DNA from: Patagioenas fasciata
Taxonomy: Eukaryota; Chordata; Aves; Columbiformes; Columbidae
NCBI RefSeq assembly: GCF_037038585.1
Contig: NC_092526.1
Coordinates: 35,477,501-35,541,500, forward strand
Length of the DNA: 64,000 nt
Direction of reading: 5' to 3'
Part shown: positions 47,054 to 58,100 of the stretch, piece after piece
Layout: each line of letters starts with the position of its first letter
Numbering within the stretch: the first letter of the stretch is position 1
Made by a program: the position numbers and the translations under genes
The notes under the pieces: generated by a model
The model's input: the letters and a program-made list of their open reading frames with translations, nothing else
Databases searched by the model: none
What the model was told of the DNA's origin: nothing

Positions 47054-50000
47054 AAGCTGCTTGGATGACACCATAAAAATTCTGACAACAGCAGGGGAAA
47101 AAAAAAAGTAGCCTGGAAAAACAATTCACACAAAATAAGCACTAAGAGGCCTCTGTTACTTGCAGGTATATTCCCAGTGATTTCTTTTTGGATCACACAA
47201 ACACCAACCAAGTCTTTAAAAGTCAGTTCTTTCCTTTTATTAGCAATAGCCACAGCTTGATGATTCAAACCACATTCAGTTTCAGAAGGAAGATTTTGAT
47301 CAAAGCATTTTTTAAATCAGATGAAAGAAGTATTATAAAAAATGTTCATGCAATATGAGCCAGGAAGTGGAAATGGCTGTCCGGGAGAAGAGCTGGGAAT
47401 ATACTAGAATATATTAAAAAAAACCCCAACAACCCAAGCTCATAGTATGAATAACCATTTAAACAGTGTTACAAGAGGACACATTTTTCAGTAAGGTGCA
47501 GATTTCAGTGAGCTTAAGACGAACCAGTCACTCCTCCTCTCAGTTGCCTAAGCTTTGTCCAGCTCAGAAACTTTTCCTGGGAAGTCGCTCCATTTTTTCT
47601 GAAGAAATAAAAGTGCTCAGCAGATGTTCTAATCTATTCTTCCACGCACTGCAAGTCGCTAAGAGCAAATTAGTAGGAACCAGCTGTCCAAATGAATGGT
47701 TTCTGATTCATTAGCAATCAAAAAAGCCATGAATTCAAGTAATATCATGTTGACTTTTTTTTTTTTTTTTTCAGTTCATCAAAACAAACCTAAATGATAC
47801 CAATTTCAGGTAGAGTGAACTACTTTGCTTAAGGTTAAGAGAGAAACACTGCCTTGAAGTTTTGAGCAAGGGAAAATTGCATTCAACAACTGAAGCAAAA
47901 CAAAATAAGGATATTAAAAAAGCAAAGGTAGTTTTGTGTGGAAAAGCCACGATGTTTTATTTCAGAATATATATTGGAAGAAACCCATGTCCTCAGATTT
48001 TTAATGAACATTTCTCAGCCAAGCTGCTCAGTGAAACTTTTTCAAAACGCTCTGAACTTTCCAGAACTGGGTATTTTCATTGCAAAAACCCCCTGTACCA
48101 TACACAAAATGCTTGGCAGAAGTTCTGTTGCCTTAGATCTAAGGCAGAGGGAGATGGACTGTGCTGGAGACCTGCCCCAAGTGACACACTTTCATCATCT
48201 GGAGAGGCTGACGCCACACTAGGACAAGAGCCAGCAGCTCTATTTTACAGATGACTGAAATCGGACCATATTGTGCTTGCGTTTGAAATGGATGCAGAAG
48301 GCAGCAGTGCTCTGGATGCACTCTCAGCATCACCGCGCACCCCCTGCCGTGGTGCCTATTGAGCACATTTGGGTCTTGTTGCCGTTTAATAGCAGTCGTA
48401 GCTGCTACATGTGCTGCAGTGTAGATGCAGTTGAGCTGGGATTCCAGGGAGATATTGCACAAACGTGCAGCAGGGCTGAGCTGAGAGCTGCTCGTCAGCT
48501 AAATATTTGACAAGCAGAAGGACAGGTTATTCAACAGCGATCAGGCACATTCCTGGGGATAGAGTGAATTTGTGCAAGCACGGGATGTGAACTGCTTGTG
48601 TCCATGGGTCTGCACATAAACCCATCGTTGTTTTTCCTAATCTCCAAACAAACATACCAGATAAAATATGAAAAAATATAGTTCCATGTCTTTTGCCATT
48701 TCCATCTCCCTTTTCTGCTCTCCGATACATCCTGCAGAATAAGCCTCAAAAAAGAAGTGTGTTCAGCTGCACAAGGGACAGGAAGGACTGATGTGCTTTT
48801 TTTTCTTTCTTTTCCACTTTTGCAATCCTTTCCGCTCATGTTTGCCTGGTTTCTGGTTGTTTTTCTGTAGGAAAAGGGATGCAACATCACTGACATATGT
48901 ATTTTTGACTCAAGGTTTTCCTTTTGTTGGAGCAGTGGTTGTCCCTTGAACACATTCTTTGCGAAGCATAGTTTTCAATCAGTCACACCATGGAGAGTAA
49001 ATGGCAAGAGCAGGCTTCTCCTGAGATTATCAGAGCTTATTTTTTTTGTAGCAAAAGAGTGCTGGTAAGGAAATAGGTGTGCATGAGAAAGGGAAGGAAA
49101 GCATCCTCAGGATCTGTGGAGGGGGCAGGAGTATTTTTGATCTGGTTGAGCCGCATGACAGGAGGATCAGAGCGGTTTCTTATTTCGTTTGAGCTCCTTG
49201 CCCATTCCTGATTTACGTTGCAGACATCGGGTCTGTTTCCTCTTAGGCATTTAGCAGCAGAGTGCCCTTGCGTTTCTCCATCCATCACTGGCTGGCATGG
49301 CACGCACATGGTGGGGTGGCTGGAGGTTGGGGTGGGTGGGGAAGAGGAGCAAAATCGGCCAGAACCTCCTGTGAATGCATTGCTGCTATTTGTGTTTTAT
49401 TTGAAGAAATGATTAGAGTTTATTTTATTGCCAGGAAAGGCTGCCAGCCTTTATGATGACAAAATTGCTGAGTTTACTAGGAAGTTTATTTATATAGGCT
49501 TTGAAAGACAGACCGTGCAATGACAGACACCAGCGAAGACCTGGGCTTGCTGGCTCTCCCATTTCCCTTGGCAGTTCTGCAGACGTATTAACTCTTTAAC
49601 CGGTTCCTACAAAAAGAGGGGCTAAGAGCAAACATATATATGAAATACTCCTTGGGTTTTCAGGAGGGTTCGAGCTGGACATCCAGACCTGAATGAACAA
49701 ATGGGTTGGCAGATGTTCACTGGTGCTGCTATGGACCAGGTCCACACATCTACATGGCCAGTAGACATGTCCTCACAGATGTCCTTAGGGTGGCCACATC
49801 CTAGCACAGATCACATCTCTGGGACAACTGGTGCCAGGAGAAGTCCCCTCATCTTCCATCGCTGGCCCTGCTGTAGGAACAGAATTGCCAGAACAGCCAC
49901 TACCACTGAAAAATGCATTTAGGGGAGGGCAGAATCACATGGTGAATTAAGTCTTGGCAAGACAGTGGGTTTTAAGGAGAAAAATATATGTTTAAATTTT

Positions 50001-51180
50001 CTTAGGTGTCAAAATGCTACACTTTGACATATTAAAAATGAAAAGGTTTCACTTGGAAGGTTTTCAAACGTTTCATTTTGTCATTAATATTAATTCATGG
50101 GTATTATTTTTCTTTTTAAAAGTGGCTTGACATGGGAAAGTATCCAAAACAGACCAGAATTAATTAAAACATAAGTTTTGTTTCACTTTAATTGATTGTG
50201 TTTGTTTTGTTTTGGAGAAGAAAAATACTCTGATTTCTGCTTAAAGTTCAGCCCAAACTCTATTCCATGCCTAAGCGGCCATCATGCAAAAGCAACCAAC
50301 CCTCTTCCCTTATCACTGTCTTCACTAGTGTGTCAGATCTACTGCTTGGCCTGCAGAAAGCCTTTTATCATGTGGTGGGGATGGCAGGCAGCTATCCTCT
50401 ACAGACCAAAGACCGTAGAGGACCCTAAACATAATTTACAAGTCTGTTACATCTACACAAGCGCACTCTCTCTGACTTCCCATCAACTCTTGCATCAATA
50501 TCACATATGTGGTTGTGATATCCATTCCTTCATTTCTGTTAACACCAGGTTTGAGCTCCTAATACCAGCTTCTAACATTTTGAACTTGTAGGCAGCTTTC
50601 AAACAGCTGCCATTTTTTAAAAAGAACCAGACCCAAACCTCTGTCTTTTTTTTTTTTTTCCTTAAAATGTGGAATTTCCCCCCCATAAAATTTTACTGAC
50701 ATGTGTGCTCAGATGGGCAATGTTCAGATCTTAGCCAGAGACTTGTTTGATGCTTCACAAACCATCAGAGCTTGAAAACCACCAAGACAAGCTTTTGTGT
50801 GTGTGTGTGTGCATGTATATATGCACATACACATTCATTCCTTCTTTAAAAACATTTACTATCAATTTTTTGCAACATATGTACATGTCGACTTCATAAC
50901 AAAGTTATAAAGGAGGTCGTTGTCATTTGAATGAGTAGAAAAAAAGTGACTTTTGAGATCTTGACCAACTTTGGTTTTTTCACTAAGTTTTGGCTACTTT
51001 AAACTCACAAAGCTGCTAATGTTTCCAAAAAAAGTGAAATGCAAGCAAAAAGAAAGAAAGAGAAGTACTGGTGAAAAACAATGAGGGAACTTTTCTTCAT
51101 TCTTTTACCAGCTCTGACTGGCATTTGTCCACATTACTCACTTACAGTTTCATAGGTTAAGACTTTATACCACATTACAC
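47054..51180. other. Intergenic, no gene; candidate conserved blocks
   Basis: No coding region supported. It contains a poly-T run (47756-47772), a (GT)n tract (50797-50811), and two blocks (about 48260-48600 and 49375-49560) that resemble conserved noncoding elements. Confidence 0.45.
50797..50811. repeat. (GT)n microsatellite
   Basis: Short GT dinucleotide run continuing into TATATG/CACATA alternation. Confidence 0.9.
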
Positions 51181-51184
51181 CTGA

Positions 51185-51440
51185 AACTTAAGCAAGTACT
51201 TAAAGTTAACAGCTTTCTTGAATCATGGCATCTTGCTTTGAGGACCTGAGCCCTCTAAGGTGCTGAGCGCTCTGGCTCCCATCCAGCAGAGCACTCAAAC
51301 ACCAGCTTACATTTCACTGTGCTCAAGAACAAATTTAAAATTAAGCATGTGCTTAAGTGCTTTGCCAAAGAGGAGCGGGATTACTCACATATCAAAAATT
51401 AAGCATGTGCTTAAGGTGCTTTCTTGGATTCAGGTTGGAA
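51185..51440. repeat. Probable ancient amniote interspersed repeat
   Basis: Contains AATTAAGCATGTGCTTAAG twice (about 51340 and 51397), a related AACTTAAGCAAGTACTTAAA near 51184, GATTACTCACAT and GGTGCTGAGCGCTCTGGCTC. These phrases characterise an old repeat that is plentiful in reptile and bird genomes, where forms of AAGCACATGCTTAA and GCTTTGCTGGATCAGGGCC recur. I recognise it by motif memory only and do not assign a family name. Confidence 0.6.
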
Positions 51441-54106
51441 CGATTGGGAATAATGACGGTGTATTTGGGCAGATTAAAAAAAAAAAAAAAGAAAAAAGGA
51501 AATAAAAAGTCATCTGCTTGTTCTGACGGTGGCAGAGTCTTCCACCTGAAAGCAGTTTTATCTAACTCTGTCCAGATCATGAACAGTAAACAGAAAGGGA
51601 AGCCAAGTCTGTCTTGTACTTCTACTACTCTTGTTACTCTGGTGTAAAACTGACAGCATTTCTGGGCTGTAGAGAATGCTTGGTCTGGAGGGAAGAACAA
51701 TGCAGGAGGGAGGAAGGACTTCTCAGCTCCCCCTCTGGGACTGTTAAGATCATCCTCCATTCCTCAGCCAAGGCCTGAGAAAGAGCAGCCAACAGGGACA
51801 TCACAGTCAGTCACACCTCCTCCACCACAGCATTCCTCTGCTAACTCTCCATCCATGTTTTGAGGTTGGTTCTCCAAGACCCTTAAACACAGGATTGAAG
51901 TAGGACAGAGGACCCAAACCCAGCTTTGGGTTGAGCTTGTGCCATACTTCAGGACTCAGCACCATCTGTGGGTTCCTTTGGGGGAAAACCAGCACAGCTT
52001 CATAACCTTGCCTCCTGCACGCCATTAGGCTTACCAGGGAAATAAAACCATATGCCTTTGCCTGTTACCAGAGAAGTCTGGACCATGTGGTTGTGACACA
52101 CAAATATAATGGTCTCGGGAAACAAAATGTTCTTTCTTCAGAGTAAAATGGTCAATCAATGTCAAATCTAGCCCAAGCTCCCCAACGGTCAGAGACAGGT
52201 GGAGACAAGGCTCAACTGTAGAAACACAGGCCTGCTAACCCTCCTGATTTTTGGGATGACTGTGCCTAATATTACCCCTTCTCCCTCCCTCTCTTCTACC
52301 ATCCCTGAGCAGATCAGAGCTAGAAACCACATGCCCCAGCAAGTTTGTCACTGCCATTTACCAATGCGGTCTTAAACAGTACCTTTTTTTTTTTTTCTTG
52401 GTATTGTAATTCTTCCATCCACTGAAAAATCTGCATGGAGGAAGGTGGTGATGTTTGCTCACTGTGTGGGAAAAGCTCTTGGCCCCAAAGGGTTAAAATG
52501 CCCAGAGGGGGATGCTGCAAGCTCATGTCTCCACTGTGCCATCTTCAGGGAATCTGGTTCGATATCTGTTCCTTCGCTCTAGCATTTAGGGAGCTTTGTA
52601 GCAGGTAAAACTAAGCCAAATGTCCTCAATCCTCTGTTAGTGTTACTAAAAAAATACCCCTAAATTAGGTCCCAAATTCCTGTGATCCTCATAGCGCTGA
52701 GCGGGGATGAATAGCTTTTGATAACAGTCCTGGATTTGGCGGTGTGGGGAGATTTATTTCCTGATCTTTTGCCCATCAAATCTTTTTCTGATCTTAATTG
52801 TCAATCACATCATATGATTTCTCCAGAGAAATGAAAATAGCAGCTATTTGTCTTGAAAATCCACCCTTTGATGTCAGAATTCCAGGAAATAAAACACCTT
52901 TATAGTTATGGGATCCAGACCTGTCTGACCAGGATGCATTTCCATCAAGACTTGTGTGTGTTTATTGACTCAGGTTTTAAGGTGTTCTGCGCCTTTTACA
53001 GGGATTCACAATGGGGTATTCATGGCACATTCTTTTTTGCAAGAACTAAAACAGCCAGCGTCATTTGCTTCAGGGATCCTTTGACTGAAGGGTGCCAGCT
53101 CTCCCCAGCCTGGAGCGGGCTTCCAGGGCAGTGCTCCCCAGCCTGAACAAGCGCAGGCCTCACTGTGATGTTGAAATAAGGGTCTGGACATACAGACCTG
53201 CTCATCTGTTGGCTGTTTCCCTTCAGGCACATTTTCTAACAGAAGATGTATTAAAGATGCCTGTGACACAAGGAGCTCCTACAACTGTTGGGCACAATCT
53301 CTGCCTTGAAGGCCAAGCCTTGCCTGGCCTGTGCTGATCTGCTGGTACAATAGGAGGGCACTGTCCTTGTCCCTGCTGGCAAAGGCAACATCAGTTGAGC
53401 CCTTCCAGCTGAGCACTGGAGAAGGAAAACCTCCCTTTCATACATCTCTGTCCTTTGGATTGATTCTTTTCGTGTCACCAGGTCAGCCAACCATCATTGC
53501 ACAGCATGTCCGCCTCTGTCTGGTGAAGTTATTTCTAAGGAAAAATAATTTAGCATACCAAATTTTTGATAAAGATCAGTAGAGTGATGGAAAGCCTAAT
53601 TAAGAAAAAAAATTGATCACTCCTACTTCATTATATTTCCATTGGTCTGAAGTTTTGTCAACTTTGGCTGCAGACTTTGGGATTAAATATGTGCCATGAC
53701 CTGGGGAAAGGATCCTTGTTGGTCTTTCTCATAAGAAATGCTTCCCAGCCGCGTTGGCTGCGTGGGAGTGTGGGTCTGCCACAGTGAGGGCACATGAATA
53801 TATGTTGATCCATAATACCCGCTACAACCTGCTGACCTTTTTCTTTCTACAGCCAAGTTTGTAAGCTCCTGTAATTCTTTCCAAGATGTGACTCCTTGCA
53901 GTCTCCTTTGCAGTTTTTTTTTCCGATTTCCAGTCTTTCAGCCCATCATTTCTGTAGACAACTACCCCTGCCTTCAAGCTGAAATTTTCAGCCTTCATTT
54001 GGTTCTTCCCCATTGCTTCCTCTGGTCCCTTCTTGTGGCCAACCTGGATGTGGATCCAATTTTCCCTGTTCTTCCCTGAGACTCTTACAACTCCACCACC
54101 TAACAC
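51441..54106. other. Intergenic, no gene seen
   Basis: Includes A/T homopolymer runs near 51476-51490 and 52384-52396. No recognisable gene or RNA. Confidence 0.5.
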
Positions 54107-54173
54107 CAAAAAAAAAAAAAACCAAACAAAAGACCAAACCAAACCAAACCAAAAACAAAACAAAAACAAAAAA
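54107..54173. repeat. A-rich tract with (AAACC)n units
   Basis: A13-14 run followed by ACCAAAC units and AAAAC units, lacking G and T over most of its length. Confidence 0.85.
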
Positions 54174-54961
54174 TGATCACAGGGCCAGTGCCCCTTTGTT
54201 GGCTTTACAATATGGATCACCTTTCCTCCCTTCCCTCCCCAAATCCTCTGGTGTCTTCTCAAATCTGTAGGCTATTCTTTTTTTTTTCCCTTTTCACTCC
54301 ACCAGCAATTTATCAATCAACCTGGCAACCTGGGACCAATCTAAAAATAATAATAAAAAAAGAAGTAGCTGAAGGAGAAATTTGCTCTTGCTGTCATTAT
54401 GTGTCTACTTGATACTCAGACCTCTCCAAAAGCAAAGGACTCTGGGACATACTACTTTTAATGCTTTTATAAAAAGCCCTCTGGTGTTCAGAGTCTGGCA
54501 GGTAGCTGGAGAAGGAGACGGCATTATTTTCACAGTTTACATTCCCAAGGTGGTGGCTTTAATGAAGAGGAAGCTGATTTACTGCTGAGACAACACTGTT
54601 CCCTCAAGTAAAGCCAACAAGAGTCATTAGCACCTCATATATTTGGGTGAGTGCTGCTTACTCTGACATGACAACCTTGCGCAGGCTTCTGGATGTTGTA
54701 GTCCAGCTTCGTGCACAGTTCCTTGCCAGCCATATGCATGGGGGATGAGCAGATCCCAAGGGGTCAGCAATGCATGAAGTTCATGCCGCGGCCCTCATGG
54801 GTGCTTGATTTCCATCTCACTCACAGCTGGAGAGTACCAAGCCTGGCCCTGTAAAAACTGAGGTGTAACCACTGCATCTCTACAATGAAGCCCCGCAGAG
54901 TTGGCCATTGCACTCTCTGTACCTCCGCCAGATTTTAAACCAGCCAATTTGTAAGCCACTG
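54174..54961. other. Intergenic, no gene seen
   Basis: Unique-looking sequence between an A-rich tract and a CR1 fragment; nothing recognised. Confidence 0.5.
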
Positions 54962-55125
54962 AGGTGCTGATGACACCAAGCTGAGTGGTGTGGTTGACAC
55001 GTCTGAGGGATTGGATGCCATCCAGAGGGACCTAAACAAATTTGAGAAATGTGCCCATATGAACCTCATGAAGTTCAACAAGGCCAAGTGCAAGGTCCTG
55101 CACCTGGGCTGGGACAACTGACACA
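54962..55125 (+). mobile_element. CR1 LINE ORF2 fragment (reverse transcriptase region)
   Basis: About 165 bases whose + translation keeps CR1 ORF2 phrases: DDTKLSG right after the catalytic FADD-type region, then a [24 protein letters not shown] stretch. This is an internal piece with no 3' tail attached, so the copy is a broken remnant. Confidence 0.9.
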
Positions 55126-58100
55126 TGATCAAAGCGTTTTATTACAGCCTGCATTTTATTTGAAGGTGGCCAGGCAAACTTGGCAAACCAGGCAAGAGAA
55201 CTGGCCAGAAGGGCAAGAGAAGACCGTCCATTCCCTGGCTCTGCATTGGCTAGAGCCTGTTGCCCACACAAGCATCTAAGGGGATTGCAAAGTCTCCAGC
55301 TATGCGTCTCAGCTTCCCTGAGCACCAGAACCAGGAGCAGCTTAGCCAAAATCCCATGCCAGTCACCTCTGCTGGAGCCACACTGCCTCCAGGACATGCT
55401 CTTTTCTCTCCATGAGCCTCTGCAATGAGCTACCGAGACATCTCAACTTGTCCAAATCTGGCTGTCAGACACGGTGCTGCATCACACAGGGGTGATGGAG
55501 CTCAGAAAAACAGGGGCTTGACCAGCTCCTCCTGTCCCTGATGATGAACTGCACTCCCTAAAACATCAGCACTTTATTTTCAGGTAGTGCTCTGCTGATT
55601 TCCACCTCCTGCCAAAAAGATCTCATTTCTGCCTTTGCCTGCCAAGCTGGAGGTTTGAATGCTGGAGAAGGTGACTATTTATTAGCCTAAAAGAAAAGGA
55701 AAACCCACAACCCACAGTTCCCTGTGGTGCCTCAGTCTGAGAATTTGAGGGGGGAAGGGGTATGCGGGACATCTCCCTCCTTGAGCCAACACAAGAAAAG
55801 CCCCCAGCACATCACTTCAATACAAATCACACAAATTCAAGCCAGCACCAAACGTGCCTTTCCCAGGAGAACACTTGGCCGTCCGAGGACTTACCAGGTC
55901 AGGTGAATCCTGGCTGACATCCCTGCCTGGATGGTGGCAGATGTCCAGGTCTCAGGTCCCCTGTGGGTGCCCTGACAACTCAGCTTTTTGGACCACCCAT
56001 TCTTCTTAGCAGCCATCAAGAAAACGTGAAGCTTTGATCCTCAAGTGGAGCAACCACACTTTTTGAATCTCAGGAAACATTTTTCATTCTGAGAGGTGAC
56101 AAAAGCATTTCCCACTCAATTCCATTACCCTGAAATAAGACGAAAAAAATAAACAAAAGTCGAAAGGTTCGGGTACAGTGTACTGTGCCCCAGAGTTTTG
56201 GTTCAACCCAACGCAAAGAGATGAGCCAAGCACAGGCCCAGAGTGGGATGCTCTTGGAGATGGGAGCACCGCAACTCCCAAACTTGGGGCTGAAACACAA
56301 AGCACAAAAACCCCAAGCATCCCCTCACTGCAGTCCTTTAGACCGAAATATCAAAGAGGTTAAACGCTATGCTCGCAGCTGCACAATGAGCAGTGCCAGC
56401 ATTTGAAATCTGGGAATAATTGATTCATGTTCCCAGAATCATTTTTATTGGGGGAAGAGAGAGATTGAGATCGAGAGAGATTGCTATTAAATATTTAAAC
56501 CACCAAGCTTTGAGCATCTGGCTGTGTTGGTGGCTGCTGTCAGTCTGCTGTGCGAGCTGCTCTGTTCTGCTCTGCCACCAGTGTCACCAGACATGGGCTG
56601 GGCCAGACACTTGTGGCCAACCAGGGAGATGGCAGAGGGACCAAGGATGCATTTGATAAGGCTTTAAAAAAACTTAATACTTGTAAACAGTCAATTGACC
56701 TCTCAATGGCTCCTCAAGGTTCTTTGGTGGGAAATGCGCCTAAGTTAGGTAAACTGCAAAAAAGGAACTATGATGGGAAACACAGGAGACAGAATTTGAC
56801 TGCAGAGAAATGGTCTCAAAAAGGGGTTAAGCAGCCCCAGTCTGCTACTTTCCGCCAGAAGTTAAGACTGGAAATGGGTGGCAGAGCCATCATGCTGCTC
56901 TGGACAAGATCAAAGGAGCAATGCAGCTCTGGAACTGGATGCAAATATTCCTGGACGTGTTTGAATTAGACATGTAGCGTTGCAAGTCATCTGTGGGACT
57001 GGATCAGAGAGCTGCCAGGCAGGACATCCTCTCAAACACCTACAAGATCATTGCCCATTGGAGGCCAACAAACTGCTGATAGGGCAGGGGTTTCACACCA
57101 GATTAGCAGGAAAACAGGTTATATATTGAACATTGAGTATGTTTTGTTTTGGTTTTTTCCTCCAGGAAGCACTGTTTCCTTGTTATTAACTGAAAAATAA
57201 TCTGTTTTTCATAAGATATTTTAAAAATAAGGTTCTGGATACCCATCATTTCATATTTCCAAATTGCTGAGCTGTTACACTTTTAGTTTTAAAACTAATT
57301 ATTCCATGTTTCTTTAGCATGTGAGATAATTGTGTTTCTTACAGAGGATGTAGGTTACTAAAAAAAACAGGAAACTAAATAAATCAATTAAATGAAGCAT
57401 CATAATCTGAAATTGACTTCTTTTTTTTTTTTTTTCCCCTGCAGATTGCAGATGGTATTTTCAGTCAAATTTCTATTCAATTTGACCTTAATTCTACATC
57501 AAAATATCTACTTCCCTCTTTCTCAAAAATATCAGCATTTCTCAGAGAACAGGTAGGAAGGCTGTTTCCTCACTAGTCTTCTCTGAGACTCAGTAATCAT
57601 TTCTGTCACTGCCTCCCATAAATCCACTAATCTGAAGTTAATCGTCAAACTTTTTTTCACAGATTAGCATTTATGAACTTGGAGCAAAGAGACATGCTGG
57701 ATGATTAGGAATGAAGCATGCAGCCACATGCTATTTGCCTTTCTCAGCCTGCAAGGTGAACACCCCATTGAGTTGCATCTTGTGGTACCTTTTCCATCAT
57801 GGTTGGACTTTTGGAGAACTTCTCAATTTAATTCAGTTTGCATGCTCTGCACATGCATGAGTTCTACAGGGGACATCTGGTTTGCTGCATGTCAAGTTGC
57901 TCAGTAGCTCTGCAAGAAATCTATGGCAAATGAATCCCAGAGCTTTCCTTCTCTTGGTCTGGAATCTGAGAGTAGATTTTCAAAATTCAACCTAGTCTTG
58001 CAGAGAGAAATCTGTCTCAAACTTGTCCATTGGACTTTGGCTCCAAACTTTTCAAGAATTTTTTTTTTTTTTTTTCATTTGGTTGTCCTTGAAACTGATT

